Below, in pieces: positions 17,868 to 27,342 of a DNA stretch of 64,000 nt. Within the stretch, counting starts at the first letter, position 1; each line of letters opens with the position of its first letter. Source of the stretch: Rhizobium sp. R634 (GTDB lineage: Bacteria; Pseudomonadota; Alphaproteobacteria; Rhizobiales; Rhizobiaceae); NCBI RefSeq assembly GCF_002211305.1, contig NZ_LOKW01000001.1, forward strand, positions 124,001 through 188,000. Reading direction: 5' to 3'. Position numbers and translations under genes: made by a program. Below the pieces are notes generated by a model. That model was not told the DNA's origin, did no database searches, and worked only from the letters and a program-made list of their open reading frames with translations.

Positions 17868-17895
17868 GATCAGGCGCTTTATCATTGGGAAGATC

Positions 17896-19176
17896 ATGAA
17901 AGTCATCGTTCTGGGCGCCGGCATCCTCGGCGTCACCTCCGCTTATCAGCTCGCCAAATCAGGCCACGAGGTGACGGTCGTCGACCGTCAGTCCGGCCCG
18001 GCGCTGGAGACGAGCTTTGCCAATGCCGGCGAAGTCTCCTTCGGCTATTGCTCGCCATGGGCGGCACCCGGCATTCCTGCGAAGGCCATGAAGTGGCTGT
18101 TCATGAAACATGCGCCGCTCATCGTGCGCCCGAAATTCGACGTGGCCATGCTCGCCTGGATGGCGAGAATGCTGTCGAACTGCACCTCCGAGCGCTACGC
18201 GATCAACAAGAGCCGCATGTTGCGCCTTGCGGATTATAGCCGCATCGCGCTCGCCGAACTTCGCGCCGAAACCGGCATCGCCTATGACGAGCGCATGCAG
18301 GGGACGCTGCAATTGTTCCGCACCCAGCAGCAGCTCGATGCTTCGGCGAAGGACGTCAAGGCGCTGGCCGCCGACGGCATTCCCTACGAGGTGCTCGACC
18401 GGGACGGCTGCATCCGAGTCGAACCGGCGCTGAAGCATGTGCGCGACAAGATCGTCGGCGGCCTGCTGACGCCGAAGGACGAAACCGGCGACTGCTTCAA
18501 GTTCACCAATGCGCTGGCCGCCAAAGCCGAAGCGCTCGGCGTCCGCTTCGTCTATGGCACGACGATCAAGGCGCTTGATGTCGAGGCCGGGCGCGTGCGC
18601 GGGGTGATCACCGCTCGCCATCGCGATGGCGACGGCGATCCCGATGGCGAGCGTATGAGCGCGGATGCGGTGGTGGTGGCGCTCGGCAGCTACTCGCCGC
18701 TGCTCGTCAAGCCTCTCGGCATCAGCCTGCCGGTCTATCCGGTCAAGGGCTATTCGCTCACCATTCCGATCACCGATGCGTCGCGTGCGCCGGAATCGAC
18801 CGTCATGGACGAAACCTACAAGATCGCCATCACCCGCCTCGGCGATCGCATCCGCGTCGGCGGCATGGCTGAAATATCAGGCTATACCAACGATCTCGGC
18901 CTGGCCCGCCGCAGCACGCTGGAGCACTCCGTCACCGATCTCTTCCCCGGCGGCGATGTTTCCAAGGCGTCCTTCTGGTCCGGCCTACGCCCGATGACGC
19001 CGGATGGTACGCCTGTCATTGGCCCGACCAAGGTCGCCGGCCTCTTCCTCAATACCGGCCACGGCACCCTCGGCTGGACGATGAGCACTGGTTCAGCGCG
19101 GCTGATCGGCGATCTCGTCAGCGGCCGCTCGCCCGAAATCGACGCCAAGGATCTTGCAGTCAGCCGGTACGGCTGA
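17896..19176 (+). CDS. dadA: D-amino acid dehydrogenase
   Basis: FAD enzyme of the DadA family (426 residues), oxidising D-alanine to pyruvate and ammonia and feeding electrons to the membrane chain. The N-terminal dinucleotide fold is [26 protein letters not shown]. Other family features are [16 protein letters not shown] near residue 47, YPVKGYSLT near 285, and the C-terminal [20 protein letters not shown]. It is downstream of dadX in one operon. Confidence 0.92.
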   Translation: MKVIVLGAGILGVTSAYQLAKSGHEVTVVDRQSGPALETSFANAGEVSFGYCSPWAAPGIPAKAMKWLFMKHAPLIVRPKFDVAMLAWMARMLSNCTSERYAINKSRMLRLADYSRIALAELRAETGIAYDERMQGTLQLFRTQQQLDASAKDVKALAADGIPYEVLDRDGCIRVEPALKHVRDKIVGGLLTPKDETGDCFKFTNALAAKAEALGVRFVYGTTIKALDVEAGRVRGVITARHRDGDGDPDGERMSADAVVVALGSYSPLLVKPLGISLPVYPVKGYSLTIPITDASRAPESTVMDETYKIAITRLGDRIRVGGMAEISGYTNDLGLARRSTLEHSVTDLFPGGDVSKASFWSGLRPMTPDGTPVIGPTKVAGLFLNTGHGTLGWTMSTGSARLIGDLVSGRSPEIDAKDLAVSRYG

Positions 19177-19257
19177 GCGCGCAAGCGGCAGGAAAGGGAA
19201 CGTGCATGGCTGTACAAATCGGTTATTCCTTTGGAACGCCGTCATCCGAGGTCACGA

Positions 19258-20277
19258 ATGTCCGTTGATCCCCACAGGCATAGCACCGCCGATCTTTCCC
19301 GCGAGACGGCGATGGCAGGCATGTCCTTTCGGGACATGGTGCAGAGCGGAACGGACCCCGACCAGCTCTCGGAAGCATTGTCGACGCCGAAAGCAGCGAT
19401 CAGGATGATGGCGGAGGGCAATGCGCCGATTTCCTATCACTGCAATTTCATCTCGGCGGGAGATGTCAGCGTTGCCGATTGCTCCTATGAAGGCACGCTT
19501 GTCGGCAAGCGGGACGGGGTTGTCGACCGATTGGCCATATTTCTGCCGACGCAGGGCAACATGCTCTTCGGCGGCGGCAAGGAGCCGATTTATTCCGTGC
19601 CTGGCCGGGGCGTGATCCTGGAGCCGGGCCGTGCCAGGGGCACCAGCATCTTCGGCCCCCGCCAACACCTGTGCATGTTCATCGATCGGGGGATGATCGT
19701 CAGGCGCCTCACGCATATGTTCGAGCGAACGATCACGGGCGACATCGGCATTCATCCCGATATCGATCTTGCGGCCGGCCCCGGGCTCGTATTGCAGCAG
19801 ATCGTGGCGAACCTTCACGCCGGTCTTGCCGGAAATGGACCGCTGCGGCGCTCGCCGCTGGCTGTCAGCTCGCTCTCGGATGCGGTGATCTACCTGCTTC
19901 TGGAGGCCTGTCCCAATCGCTATTCGGACGAACTGGCGCTGACCGCTCCGGCGCCGGCGCCTCGCCATGTCAAATGGGCCATCGACTACATGCAGGAACA
20001 CATCGCCGAGCCGATCTCGCTCGACGACATCGCGGCGGCGGCCAAGGTCAGCGTACGGACCCTGCAGCAGGGTTTTCGGCAGTTCAGGAACACGACCCCG
20101 ATGTCCTATCTGCATGAAATCCGCATGCTGGCGGCCCATCGCGAATTGCTGGAATCCGGCGGCAGGCAAGCCATTGCCGAGATCGCGCTGAGATGGGGCT
20201 TTACCCATTTCGGGCGTTTTGCTGCCGATTACAGGAAGCGTTTCGGCCAGCTGCCGTCACAGGTCTTCAAGCAATGA
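19258..20277 (+). CDS. AraC-family transcriptional regulator
   Basis: 339 residues: an N-terminal AraC-binding-like domain (about 15-190, of the type first seen in FeaR/OxyR-like activators) and a C-terminal double HTH (about 240-335; ISLDDIAAAAKVSVRTLQQGFRQF, and IAEIALRWGFTHFGRFAADYRKRFG). The ATG at 19258 follows GAGGTCACGA. It follows dadA by 81 bases on the same strand and is convergent with the amidohydrolase gene; its target is not evident, either the dad genes or the convergent operon. Confidence 0.85.
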   Translation: MSVDPHRHSTADLSRETAMAGMSFRDMVQSGTDPDQLSEALSTPKAAIRMMAEGNAPISYHCNFISAGDVSVADCSYEGTLVGKRDGVVDRLAIFLPTQGNMLFGGGKEPIYSVPGRGVILEPGRARGTSIFGPRQHLCMFIDRGMIVRRLTHMFERTITGDIGIHPDIDLAAGPGLVLQQIVANLHAGLAGNGPLRRSPLAVSSLSDAVIYLLLEACPNRYSDELALTAPAPAPRHVKWAIDYMQEHIAEPISLDDIAAAAKVSVRTLQQGFRQFRNTTPMSYLHEIRMLAAHRELLESGGRQAIAEIALRWGFTHFGRFAADYRKRFGQLPSQVFKQ

Positions 20278-20280
20278 GCG

Positions 20281-21441
20281 TCAGCCTGCCCGGAGCCGCC
20301 GGCGGACGATTCCAGCGTGGAAGTCTGCCCCATGGAGCAGGCCCGCATCGTTGAAATCGTAGGTCGGGTTGTGGAGCGGCGGTGAGTTTTCGCCATTGCC
20401 GAGGAAGACGAAGCAGCCCGGCACCTTCGCAAGGAACTGCGCGAAATCTTCCGACCCCGTCATCGGCTTGCTCGCGATGGCGACATTCGACGCGCCGTAG
20501 AGATCGCGCGCCACCGCCAGGGCTTCCTCCGTCAGGACGGGATCGTTCATGAGCGGCACGAATTCCCTGGTGTAGAGAACGTCGGCCTTGACGTTGTAGG
20601 TCATGGCCGTGCCCTCGGCGATGACGCGCATCTGCTTTTCGATGGTTTCGCTGATCTCCGGACGGAAGCTGCGGGCATCGCCGAGAATGCGGGCAAGGCC
20701 GGGAAGCGCGTTCCGCGTACCGTCGGTGATCAGCTCGGTGACGGAGACGACGCCGATATCGGCAGGGTCCAGCCGCCGCGCGACGATGGTCTGCAGGTTT
20801 GTCACCAGCGCGCAGGCGGCGACGAGCACTTCATTGCCCCAATGCGGCCGCGCGGCATGGCCGCCGATACCGGTCAGCGTGATCTCGAAATTGTCCTCGG
20901 CCGACATGATCGCTTCGGGACGCGTTTGGAAACTGCCGACGGCAAGCCCCGGCATATTGTGGATGCCGTAGATCTCGTCGAAGGGGAAATGCTCGAACAG
21001 CCCGTCGGCGATCATCGCGAGCGCGCCCTTGCCCCATTCCTCGGCCGGCTGGAAGAGGAAGCGCACGGTACCGTCGAAACCGCCTTCTTGAGCCAGGGTC
21101 TTTGCCGCGCCGAGCAGCATCGTGGTGTGGCCGTCGTGGCCGCAGGCGTGCATGGTGCCGGGGTTCTGCGACCGGTAGGGGACGTCCGCCTGCTCGCTGA
21201 TACGCAGGGCATCCATATCCGCGCGCAGCGCAATGGCGCGATTGCCGCTGCCGCGCTTCAACGTTCCGACGACGCCGGTGCCGCCGATGCCTTCGGCGAC
21301 CTCGTCGAAGCCGAACTCCCTGAGCTTGGCCGCGACGAAGGCTGCGGTCCGCTGTTCCTCGAAGCCGAATTCGGGATGAGCGTGGAGACGGCGTCTCCAT
21401 TCCGTCATGTCCGCGTGAAGCGCATTCCTGTCGATGCTCAT
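20281..21441 (-). CDS. M20-family metal amidohydrolase (hippurate hydrolase-like)
   Basis: 386-residue peptidase M20D / IAA-amino-acid hydrolase-type enzyme. Metal-binding motifs are HACGHDGHTTMLLGA near residue 98, FQPAEEWGKGA near 133, GGHAARPHWG near 190, and GSEDFAQFL near 345. Its ATG overlaps the carbamoylase stop (ATGA), so it is the third gene of a coupled operon with DpaL and the carbamoylase. It probably removes an acyl or carbamoyl group from a substrate that yields diaminopropionate; the true substrate is unknown. Confidence 0.85.
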   Translation of the reverse strand: MSIDRNALHADMTEWRRRLHAHPEFGFEEQRTAAFVAAKLREFGFDEVAEGIGGTGVVGTLKRGSGNRAIALRADMDALRISEQADVPYRSQNPGTMHACGHDGHTTMLLGAAKTLAQEGGFDGTVRFLFQPAEEWGKGALAMIADGLFEHFPFDEIYGIHNMPGLAVGSFQTRPEAIMSAEDNFEITLTGIGGHAARPHWGNEVLVAACALVTNLQTIVARRLDPADIGVVSVTELITDGTRNALPGLARILGDARSFRPEISETIEKQMRVIAEGTAMTYNVKADVLYTREFVPLMNDPVLTEEALAVARDLYGASNVAIASKPMTGSEDFAQFLAKVPGCFVFLGNGENSPPLHNPTYDFNDAGLLHGADFHAGIVRRRLRAG

Positions 21442-22685
21442 GCCGGCAGTCCTTCCGTGGCGAGGCGGCGAACGACGTCGAGCAGGATGTTGACGCCTGC
21501 AACGAGATCTTCGTCGGCGGTGTATTCCTTTGGATTGTGGCTGATGCCGCCGGCGCTCGGAACGACGATCATCGCCGACGGGGCGATCCTGGCGATCATC
21601 TGCGCATCGTGGCCGGCGCCCGAGGTCATCCGCCGGCAGGCGAGACCCCGATTTCGCGCAGAGTTTTCGATGAGCTCGACAATCCCCTGGTCGAATTTCA
21701 CCGGCTCGAACCGGGCGAGCCTTTCCACCGATATGCCGACCTGCTCTTCGGCAGACAAGCTCTCCAGGAAGGATGCGAGCGCGGCTTCTTCTTCGCGGAG
21801 GCGATCCTCGTCCGGGTCGCGCAGATCGACCGTGAAGGTTGCCCGCGACGGAATCACATTGATGGCGTTCGGTTCGAAATTCATGCAGCCGACCGTCGCC
21901 ACCGTCGGCGTGTTCGAGGCCTTAGCCCGGTCGCGCAGGAAGGTGACGACCCGTGCCGCGGCATGACCCGCATCGCGGCGCATCGAGATCGGCGTCGTTC
22001 CCGCATGGTTGGCATCACCGGTGATGGTCACCTTCTGCCAGGAAATGCCCTGAAGGTCTTCCACGGCGCCGACGGGAATACCCTCGCGCTCGAGGACCGG
22101 CCCCTGCTCGATATGCAGCTCGACATAGGCGTGCGGTTTCAGGAAACCCGGCTCATATTCGCCGGCATAACCGATGCGCTTCAGCTCCTCGCCGAGCACC
22201 GTCCCGTCGGTGCCGATGGTAACAAGGGCGGCATCGACGTCGAGACCGCCCGCATAGACCAGCGATCCCATCATGTCGGGCGCGTAGCGCACGCCTTCCT
22301 CGTTGGTGAAGGCCGCGACGGCGACCGGCCGGGATGGCGCCAGACCTTCCGCCTTCAGCGTCTCGATCACTTCAAGCCCCGACAGCGTGCCGTAGCAGCC
22401 GTCATAGATGCCGGCACAGATGACGGTGTCGATATGCGAGCCGAGGAGAATGGGCGCTTCATCTGCCACCCCATCGGGCTTCCAGATGCCGAAGATATTG
22501 CCGATGCGATCGACGGCGACCGCGAGTCCCGCGTCTTCGATCCACGCCACGAACTGGTCGCGGCCGAGCTTTTCGCTGTCGGACGCCGCCAGCCGGACGA
22601 GCCGGCCTTCGCTATCCCGGCCGATCTCGCCGAGCGTCCTGATGCGTCCGAGAAGACGCGCCGCATCGATGGATGGCCTGGTCAT
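21438..22685 (-). CDS. Zn-dependent N-carbamoyl-amino-acid/allantoate-type amidohydrolase
   Basis: 415 residues, M20-related hydantoinase/carbamoylase family. Motifs are GSHIDTVICAGIYDGCYG near residue 82, FTNEEGVRYAPDMMGS near 127, ELHIEQGPVLE near 190, and GDANHAGTTPISMRRDAGH near 220. Such enzymes cleave ureido groups to ammonia and carbon dioxide. It is coupled to the genes on both sides by 4-base overlaps. Together with DpaL it suggests breakdown of a carbamoylated or otherwise N-blocked diaminopropionate. Confidence 0.85.
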   Translation of the reverse strand: MTRPSIDAARLLGRIRTLGEIGRDSEGRLVRLAASDSEKLGRDQFVAWIEDAGLAVAVDRIGNIFGIWKPDGVADEAPILLGSHIDTVICAGIYDGCYGTLSGLEVIETLKAEGLAPSRPVAVAAFTNEEGVRYAPDMMGSLVYAGGLDVDAALVTIGTDGTVLGEELKRIGYAGEYEPGFLKPHAYVELHIEQGPVLEREGIPVGAVEDLQGISWQKVTITGDANHAGTTPISMRRDAGHAAARVVTFLRDRAKASNTPTVATVGCMNFEPNAINVIPSRATFTVDLRDPDEDRLREEEAALASFLESLSAEEQVGISVERLARFEPVKFDQGIVELIENSARNRGLACRRMTSGAGHDAQMIARIAPSAMIVVPSAGGISHNPKEYTADEDLVAGVNILLDVVRRLATEGLPA

Positions 22686-23893
22686 GCCATGGCTCCTTGC
22701 CGGTTCTTCGCGGCGACCGCGGCGGGCGGCAGTCCGGTGATTTCTTCATATTTGCCCGGATCGGTCGCGCCCTCCGTGTTGACGACGAAGATGCGAGAGC
22801 CTTGGCCGATCGCGAGCGCCGCCCTGATCGCCGGGTCGGTGGCGGCTTTGATGGCGGCTGCAAGGCCGACGCCGCCGCTTTCACCGGCAACGATCGCGGG
22901 ATCGCCGGCAACAGGTCGGGCAAGACGATTCATGACCGCGGTCGCCTCCGTCTCCTCCACCGTCATGAAGGCGTCGGCCGCACGCGAAAGAACACGCCAG
23001 GCGACCAGCGAAGGCTCGTAGCATTCCAGCATCGCCATGACTGTCGGTTCGCCATGGGCGACCGTAACGGGATGGCCGGCCCGCGCCGTCTCGAAGAGGC
23101 ATGCCGCGCGGGCGGGATCGGCGACGGTGAAGACGGGGCGCCGCTCGCCGAGCGCAATCGCCAGATGGCCGGCGACCGTCGCGGCAATGCCGCCGACGCC
23201 CGATTGAACGAACACATGGGTCGGTGGCTCCGGCATCTGCGTGAGAGCTTCCCTGATGAGCGTGGTATAGCCCTGCATCACCAGGCCAGGGATGCGCTCG
23301 TAGCCCGGCCAGGAGGTGTCCGAGACGATAATCCAGCCCTTCGCCTCCGCGATGCGGGCCGCCTCGCGGACGGAGTCGTCATAGGTGCCCTCGACGCGGA
23401 TCATCTCCGCGCCGAAACGGGCGATGGCGGCGACACGTTCGTCACTGACGCCTGCATGCACGAAGATCGCGGCGCGCGCGCCGACGAGCTCCGCGCCCTG
23501 GGCAACCGAGCGTCCATGATTGCCGTCGGTGGCACAGGCGACCGTCATCCCGCGCGCAACGGCGCGGACCTCTTCCGAATGCAGCTCGGACATATCGACG
23601 TCGCGGCCGAGATTCCGCCGGGCCTGTTCGAGAACGAGACGGATCACCGCATAGGCGCCGCCGAGCGCTTTGAAGCTGCCGAGGCCGAGGCGATGGCCCT
23701 CATCCTTGACGTGGATCGCGCCGACGCCGATCTCGCGCGCCAGTCCCGGCAGGGCGACGAGCGGGGTAACCGCATGGTCCTCGCGGAAGGCGAGGTAGCG
23801 CTCCACCTCTTCGGCGGCGGCGATGCCGAGCGTCTGCTCGTCTCGCGGATCAAGCGGCAGCCGATAGCCGGCGGTGGTGTTCGGAAGAAACAT
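22682..23893 (-). CDS. dpaL: Diaminopropionate ammonia-lyase
   Basis: PLP fold type II enzyme converting 2,3-diaminopropionate to pyruvate and two ammonia, 403 residues. The PLP lysine is in LGLGSFKALGGAYAV near residue 73, with ATDGNHGRSVAQGA near 120 and the QSGVGGIAATVAGHLA glycine-rich loop near 225. It is the first gene of the leftward operon and is divergent from an Lrp regulator. E. coli ygeX is the nearest known relative by motif and also sits beside an M20 hydrolase gene. Confidence 0.88.
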   Translation of the reverse strand: MFLPNTTAGYRLPLDPRDEQTLGIAAAEEVERYLAFREDHAVTPLVALPGLAREIGVGAIHVKDEGHRLGLGSFKALGGAYAVIRLVLEQARRNLGRDVDMSELHSEEVRAVARGMTVACATDGNHGRSVAQGAELVGARAAIFVHAGVSDERVAAIARFGAEMIRVEGTYDDSVREAARIAEAKGWIIVSDTSWPGYERIPGLVMQGYTTLIREALTQMPEPPTHVFVQSGVGGIAATVAGHLAIALGERRPVFTVADPARAACLFETARAGHPVTVAHGEPTVMAMLECYEPSLVAWRVLSRAADAFMTVEETEATAVMNRLARPVAGDPAIVAGESGGVGLAAAIKAATDPAIRAALAIGQGSRIFVVNTEGATDPGKYEEITGLPPAAVAAKNRQGAMA

Positions 23894-23999
23894 GGCGAAC
23901 CTCGATTTCGTGATGTCGCTGAACTCTATTGCACCGTCCGCGAAAAAGGCGCTGATATTGGCGGGTTCATTTGCAATTTTGTTTCGCCGGAGCCCTCAT

Positions 24000-24482
24000 T
24001 TGAGCAAGCGCGTTCAGACTTCTTCCCTCGATGCCTTCGACCGCAAGATCCTCGCCATCCTGCAGCGGGACAATATGACCCCGCAGCGCACGATCGGTGA
24101 AGCGGTCAATCTTTCGGCGCCCGCCGTTCAGCGGCGGATCAAGCGGATGCGGGAGGAGGGCGTGATCCGCGCGGACGTCGCGGTCGTCGAGCCGGAGGCG
24201 GTCGGGCAGTCGATCACGATCTTCGTCGAGGTGGAGGTGATCAGCGAAACCGCCGATCAGATCGAGCGGGCGAAGAAGGAATTCGCAGCCGCCGCTGAGA
24301 TCCAGCAATGCTATTACGTTACCGGCGAAGCGGATTTCATTCTCGTCATCGTCGTGCCGTCGATGGCCGATTACGAGGCGCTGACGCGGCGGCTCTTCTT
24401 CGGCAACAACAACGTCAAGCGCTTCCGGACCTTCGTTGCGATGGACCGGGTCAAGGTCGGGCTCGGCGTGCCCGTGGGCTAA
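24000..24482 (+). CDS. Lrp/AsnC family regulator divergent from dpaL operon
   Basis: 160 residues beginning at a TTG at 24000, preceded by CGGAG at 7 bases. The long in-frame extension to 23874 overlaps dpaL and has no site; an ATG at 23913 is another alternative. HTH: LDAFDRKILAILQRDNMTPQRTIGEAVNLSAPAVQRRIKRM. RAM domain: EIQQCYYVTGEADFILVIVV. Probably the activator of the diaminopropionate operon. Confidence 0.82.
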   Translation: MSKRVQTSSLDAFDRKILAILQRDNMTPQRTIGEAVNLSAPAVQRRIKRMREEGVIRADVAVVEPEAVGQSITIFVEVEVISETADQIERAKKEFAAAAEIQQCYYVTGEADFILVIVVPSMADYEALTRRLFFGNNNVKRFRTFVAMDRVKVGLGVPVG

Positions 24483-24485
24483 AGG

Positions 24486-24513
24486 GATGCGGTAGCCGGC
24501 TAGCTACCGCATC
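24486..24513. terminator. Bidirectional hairpin between convergent genes
   Basis: Perfect 11-bp stem GATGCGGTAGC/GCTACCGCATC with loop CGGCTA, starting 4 bases after the Lrp stop and ending 15 bases before the aminotransferase stop. It lacks a T-run. Confidence 0.6.
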
Positions 24514-24527
24514 GATTGGCAGCGCGC

Positions 24528-25862
24528 TTATGCCGCGCGCTTCAGCGCATCGGCGATCGTCGAAACGATCGTGTCGATCTGCTCCTTCTCGACGATGAGC
24601 GGCGGAGACAGCGCGATGATGTCGCCGGTCACGCGGATCAGCAGGCCCTTCTTGAAGCAATCGACGAAGACGTCGTAGGCGCGGGTTCCGGGTGCAGCGG
24701 CGCGGGGCGCAAGTTCGACGGCGCCGACCAGGCCGAGATTGCGGATGTCGACGACATGAGGCAGCCCCTTCAGCGAGTGGAGGGCTTCCTGCCAGTGGTC
24801 GGCGAGTTCGGATGCGCGGGTGAGCAGGCCCTCTTCCTCGTAGATTTCGAGGGTGGCGAGACCTGCGGCGCAGGCGACCGGATGGCCGGAATAGGTATAG
24901 CCGTGGAAGAGCTCGATCGCATTTTCCGGCCCGACCATCAGGCCGTCGTAGATCTTGCGGCTAGCAAAGACGGCGCCCATGGGAATCGCACCGTTGGTCA
25001 GACCCTTCGCCGTGGTGACGAGATCGGGCATGACGCCGAAATAATCCGCCGCGAACGGCGTGCCGAGACGGCCGAAGCCGGTGATGACCTCGTCGAAGAT
25101 CAGCAGGATGCCGTGTTTGTCGGCGGTGGCGCGCAGCTTTTCGAGATAACCCTTCGGCGGCAGCACGACGCCGGCCGAGCCCGACATCGGCTCGACGATG
25201 ACGGCGGCTATGGTTTCGGCGCCGTGCAGCTGCACCAGCCGTTCGAGATCGTCGGCGAGCTCGATGCCGTGAGCCGGAAGGCCCTTGGAAAAGGCGTTTC
25301 GCTCGACATCGAGCGTATGGCGCATATGGTCGGCCGGGATTTGCGGGAAGACCCGGCGGTTGTTGACCAGGCCCCCGACGGAAATGCCGCCGAAGCCGAC
25401 GCCGTGATATCCCTTTTCGCGCCCGATGATGCGCGTGCGGGTGCCCTGGCCGATGGCGCGCTGATAGGCGATGGCGATCTTCAGGGCGGTATCGACCGAT
25501 TCCGAACCCGAGCCGGTGAAAAAGATGCGGTCGAGCTTGGCGTCAGCGCCGCCCGGCGCGTTTGCCGCCAGTTTCGAGGCGAAGTCGAAGGCGATGGGAT
25601 GGCCCATCTGGAAGGTCGGGGCATAGTCCATGGTCGAAAGCTGCCGCTCGACGGCCTGGGCGATCTTTTTGCGGCCATGGCCGGCATTGCAGCACCAGAG
25701 GCCGGCCGTGCCGTCGAGAACCCGGTTGCCGTCGACATCGGTGTAATACATGCCCTCGGCAGCTGCGAGAAGCCGCGGCGTGGCCTTGAACTGCCGGTTC
25801 GCGGTGAACGGCATCCAGAAATTTTCGAGTACGGGCGCGTTCGTCTTGTTGATCTGGTCCAT
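24528..25862 (-). CDS. Class III omega-amino acid--pyruvate aminotransferase
   Basis: PLP aminotransferase of 444 residues, resembling beta-alanine/omega-amino acid:pyruvate transaminases. Motifs are DGTAGLWCCNAGHG near residue 48, TGSGSESVDTALKIA near 108, the FDEVITGFGRLG Asp near 255 and the TTAKGLTNGAIPMG PLP lysine near 286. The ATG at 25862 is chosen over the open frame reaching 26171 because AAGGAGG lies just upstream and the protein then has family length. It is divergent from an XRE-cupin regulator, a pairing common for polyamine and omega-amino acid degradation. The exact amine donor cannot be read. Confidence 0.87.
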   Translation of the reverse strand: MDQINKTNAPVLENFWMPFTANRQFKATPRLLAAAEGMYYTDVDGNRVLDGTAGLWCCNAGHGRKKIAQAVERQLSTMDYAPTFQMGHPIAFDFASKLAANAPGGADAKLDRIFFTGSGSESVDTALKIAIAYQRAIGQGTRTRIIGREKGYHGVGFGGISVGGLVNNRRVFPQIPADHMRHTLDVERNAFSKGLPAHGIELADDLERLVQLHGAETIAAVIVEPMSGSAGVVLPPKGYLEKLRATADKHGILLIFDEVITGFGRLGTPFAADYFGVMPDLVTTAKGLTNGAIPMGAVFASRKIYDGLMVGPENAIELFHGYTYSGHPVACAAGLATLEIYEEEGLLTRASELADHWQEALHSLKGLPHVVDIRNLGLVGAVELAPRAAAPGTRAYDVFVDCFKKGLLIRVTGDIIALSPPLIVEKEQIDTIVSTIADALKRAA

Positions 25863-25925
25863 TCTGGCCTCCTTGGGAATGAACCGAGAATGGCGTGATT
25901 TCCGCTTTGCAAACAAGTCCTTTTC

Positions 25926-25947
25926 TTCAATTGCATAACGAATTGAA
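25926..25947. promoter_or_regulatory. Inverted repeat in the aminotransferase/XRE-cupin divergent region
   Basis: TTCAATT (25926-25932) and AATTGAA (25941-25947) flank GCATAACG, the kind of operator expected for a PuuR-like repressor controlling the divergent aminotransferase. Confidence 0.45.
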
Positions 25948-26004
25948 ATATATGGAAGCGAAGGATATGTTTTCGATATTCTGGACAACAGCAACGAGCC
26001 CATC

Positions 26005-26553
26005 ATGTCTATCGATATCGGCGGCCGCCTTCGCCATCTCCGCATCGCCCACAAGCTTTCCCAGCGCGAACTCGCCAAGCGCACCGGCGTGCCGAATTCG
26101 ACGATCTCGCTCATCGAATCGAACGCCTCCAACCCTTCGGTCGGGGCCTTGAAACGCATTCTCGACGGCATTCCGATCGGGCTCGCCGAATTCTTCGCCT
26201 TCGAGCCCGACCGCCCGAGGAAGGCCTTCTATGCGGCCGAGGAACTGGTGGAGATCGGCAAGGGCGCCATTTCCTTCAGGCAGGTTGGCGAAAACCTGTT
26301 CGGCCGCAGCCTGCAGATCCTCAAGGAGTGCTACCAGCCCGGAGCGGACACCGGCAAGGTGCCTCTCGTGCATGAGGGGGAGGAGGGCGGGATCGTGCTT
26401 TCCGGAAGGCTCGAAGTGACCGTCGATGACGAGCGGCGCATCCTCGGGCCGGGGGATGCCTATTATTTCGAAAGCCGGCGCCCGCACCGGTTCCGCTGCG
26501 TCGGCCCGGTGCCCTGCGAAGTCATCAGCGCCTGCACGCCGCCGACGTTCTGA
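26005..26553 (+). CDS. XRE-cupin (PuuR-like) transcriptional regulator
   Basis: 182 residues. An N-terminal XRE HTH (GGRLRHLRIAHKLSQRELAKRTGVPNSTISLIE) is followed by a linker and a C-terminal cupin_2 domain (VLSGRLEVTVDDERRILGPGDAYYF, RPHRFRC) that would bind the effector. It is divergent from the aminotransferase and ends 5 bases before the convergent proC-like gene. It probably represses amine catabolism. Confidence 0.87.
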   Translation: MSIDIGGRLRHLRIAHKLSQRELAKRTGVPNSTISLIESNASNPSVGALKRILDGIPIGLAEFFAFEPDRPRKAFYAAEELVEIGKGAISFRQVGENLFGRSLQILKECYQPGADTGKVPLVHEGEEGGIVLSGRLEVTVDDERRILGPGDAYYFESRRPHRFRCVGPVPCEVISACTPPTF

Positions 26554-26558
26554 CGGGT

Positions 26559-27338
26559 TCAGCGGCCCTCGATGCGGGCAAGCACGCCGTCGAGCGCAGC
26601 ATTCAGCGCGGCAAGGCCGCCATTCTTGTCAAAGTCGGAAAACACCTGTTCGTTGAGGCCGCCCTTGGTGGCGAATTCGCGGCTCAGGGCGCTGAAGGGT
26701 TCGTTGCCGGGATTGTTGGCCTTCTGCGCCAGGCTTGCAAAGAGCGGGGCGATATAGGCTTGGCCTTTTGTCCTTTCGAGACCGCTCTTTTCCAGCCAGC
26801 CAGTGATCGATTCCATGACGCCGAAATAGGTCGACATGACGGCGCTTGCGGCTGCGAGGAGATCGTACTCCTTCCGCGACTGACACTGGACGGCCGTGCC
26901 GAGCGTGTCGAACAGCGCCGCGATGGCGGCATTGGCGGGATAGATGGCGGTGACGCCGTGGCGCTGCGCGACGAAGGGCAGGGGGATGGCCTGGACGAGA
27001 TTGACGTCGGCGCCGATCCAATCAAGCAGCGCCTGGCGCTCCGTCGCCGCGACGAGGCTGACGACCGTCTGGCCGGTCCGGAACGACAGCGCGCGCACGA
27101 CCTCCTCGGCGATCTGCGGCCTTATCGCCAGGAACACCATGTCGCTGCGATCGACGACGGTCTGGTTGTTTCCAGCAATTCTGACGGAGTCAAATTCTTC
27201 CGCCAATGTCGCGGCGATATGGGCGCTTCGCGGAGAAACATGAATCTCCGAGGCATAGGCCGGTTCGGCCAGAAGCCCGCGGACCATGGCTTCGGTGATG
27301 GCGCCGGTGCCGACGAATCCTATGCTGTCGATCTTCAT
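26559..27338 (-). CDS. proC: Pyrroline-5-carboxylate reductase family protein
   Basis: NAD(P)H-dependent imine reductase family, 259 residues. The Rossmann start is IGFVGTGAITEAMVRGLL, followed by VDRSDMVFLAIRPQ near residue 68. The C-terminal helical dimer domain has a normal fold but diverges from housekeeping ProC (SAVMSTYFGVMESI). The ATG at 27338 lies 4 bases after the stop of the GntR gene, so it is co-transcribed with it, not with a proline biosynthetic set. It may reduce a pyrroline produced by the adjacent hydroxyproline pathway rather than make proline from glutamate; the symbol marks the family only. Confidence 0.75.
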   Translation of the reverse strand: MKIDSIGFVGTGAITEAMVRGLLAEPAYASEIHVSPRSAHIAATLAEEFDSVRIAGNNQTVVDRSDMVFLAIRPQIAEEVVRALSFRTGQTVVSLVAATERQALLDWIGADVNLVQAIPLPFVAQRHGVTAIYPANAAIAALFDTLGTAVQCQSRKEYDLLAAASAVMSTYFGVMESITGWLEKSGLERTKGQAYIAPLFASLAQKANNPGNEPFSALSREFATKGGLNEQVFSDFDKNGGLAALNAALDGVLARIEGR

Positions 27339-27342
27339 CCGA

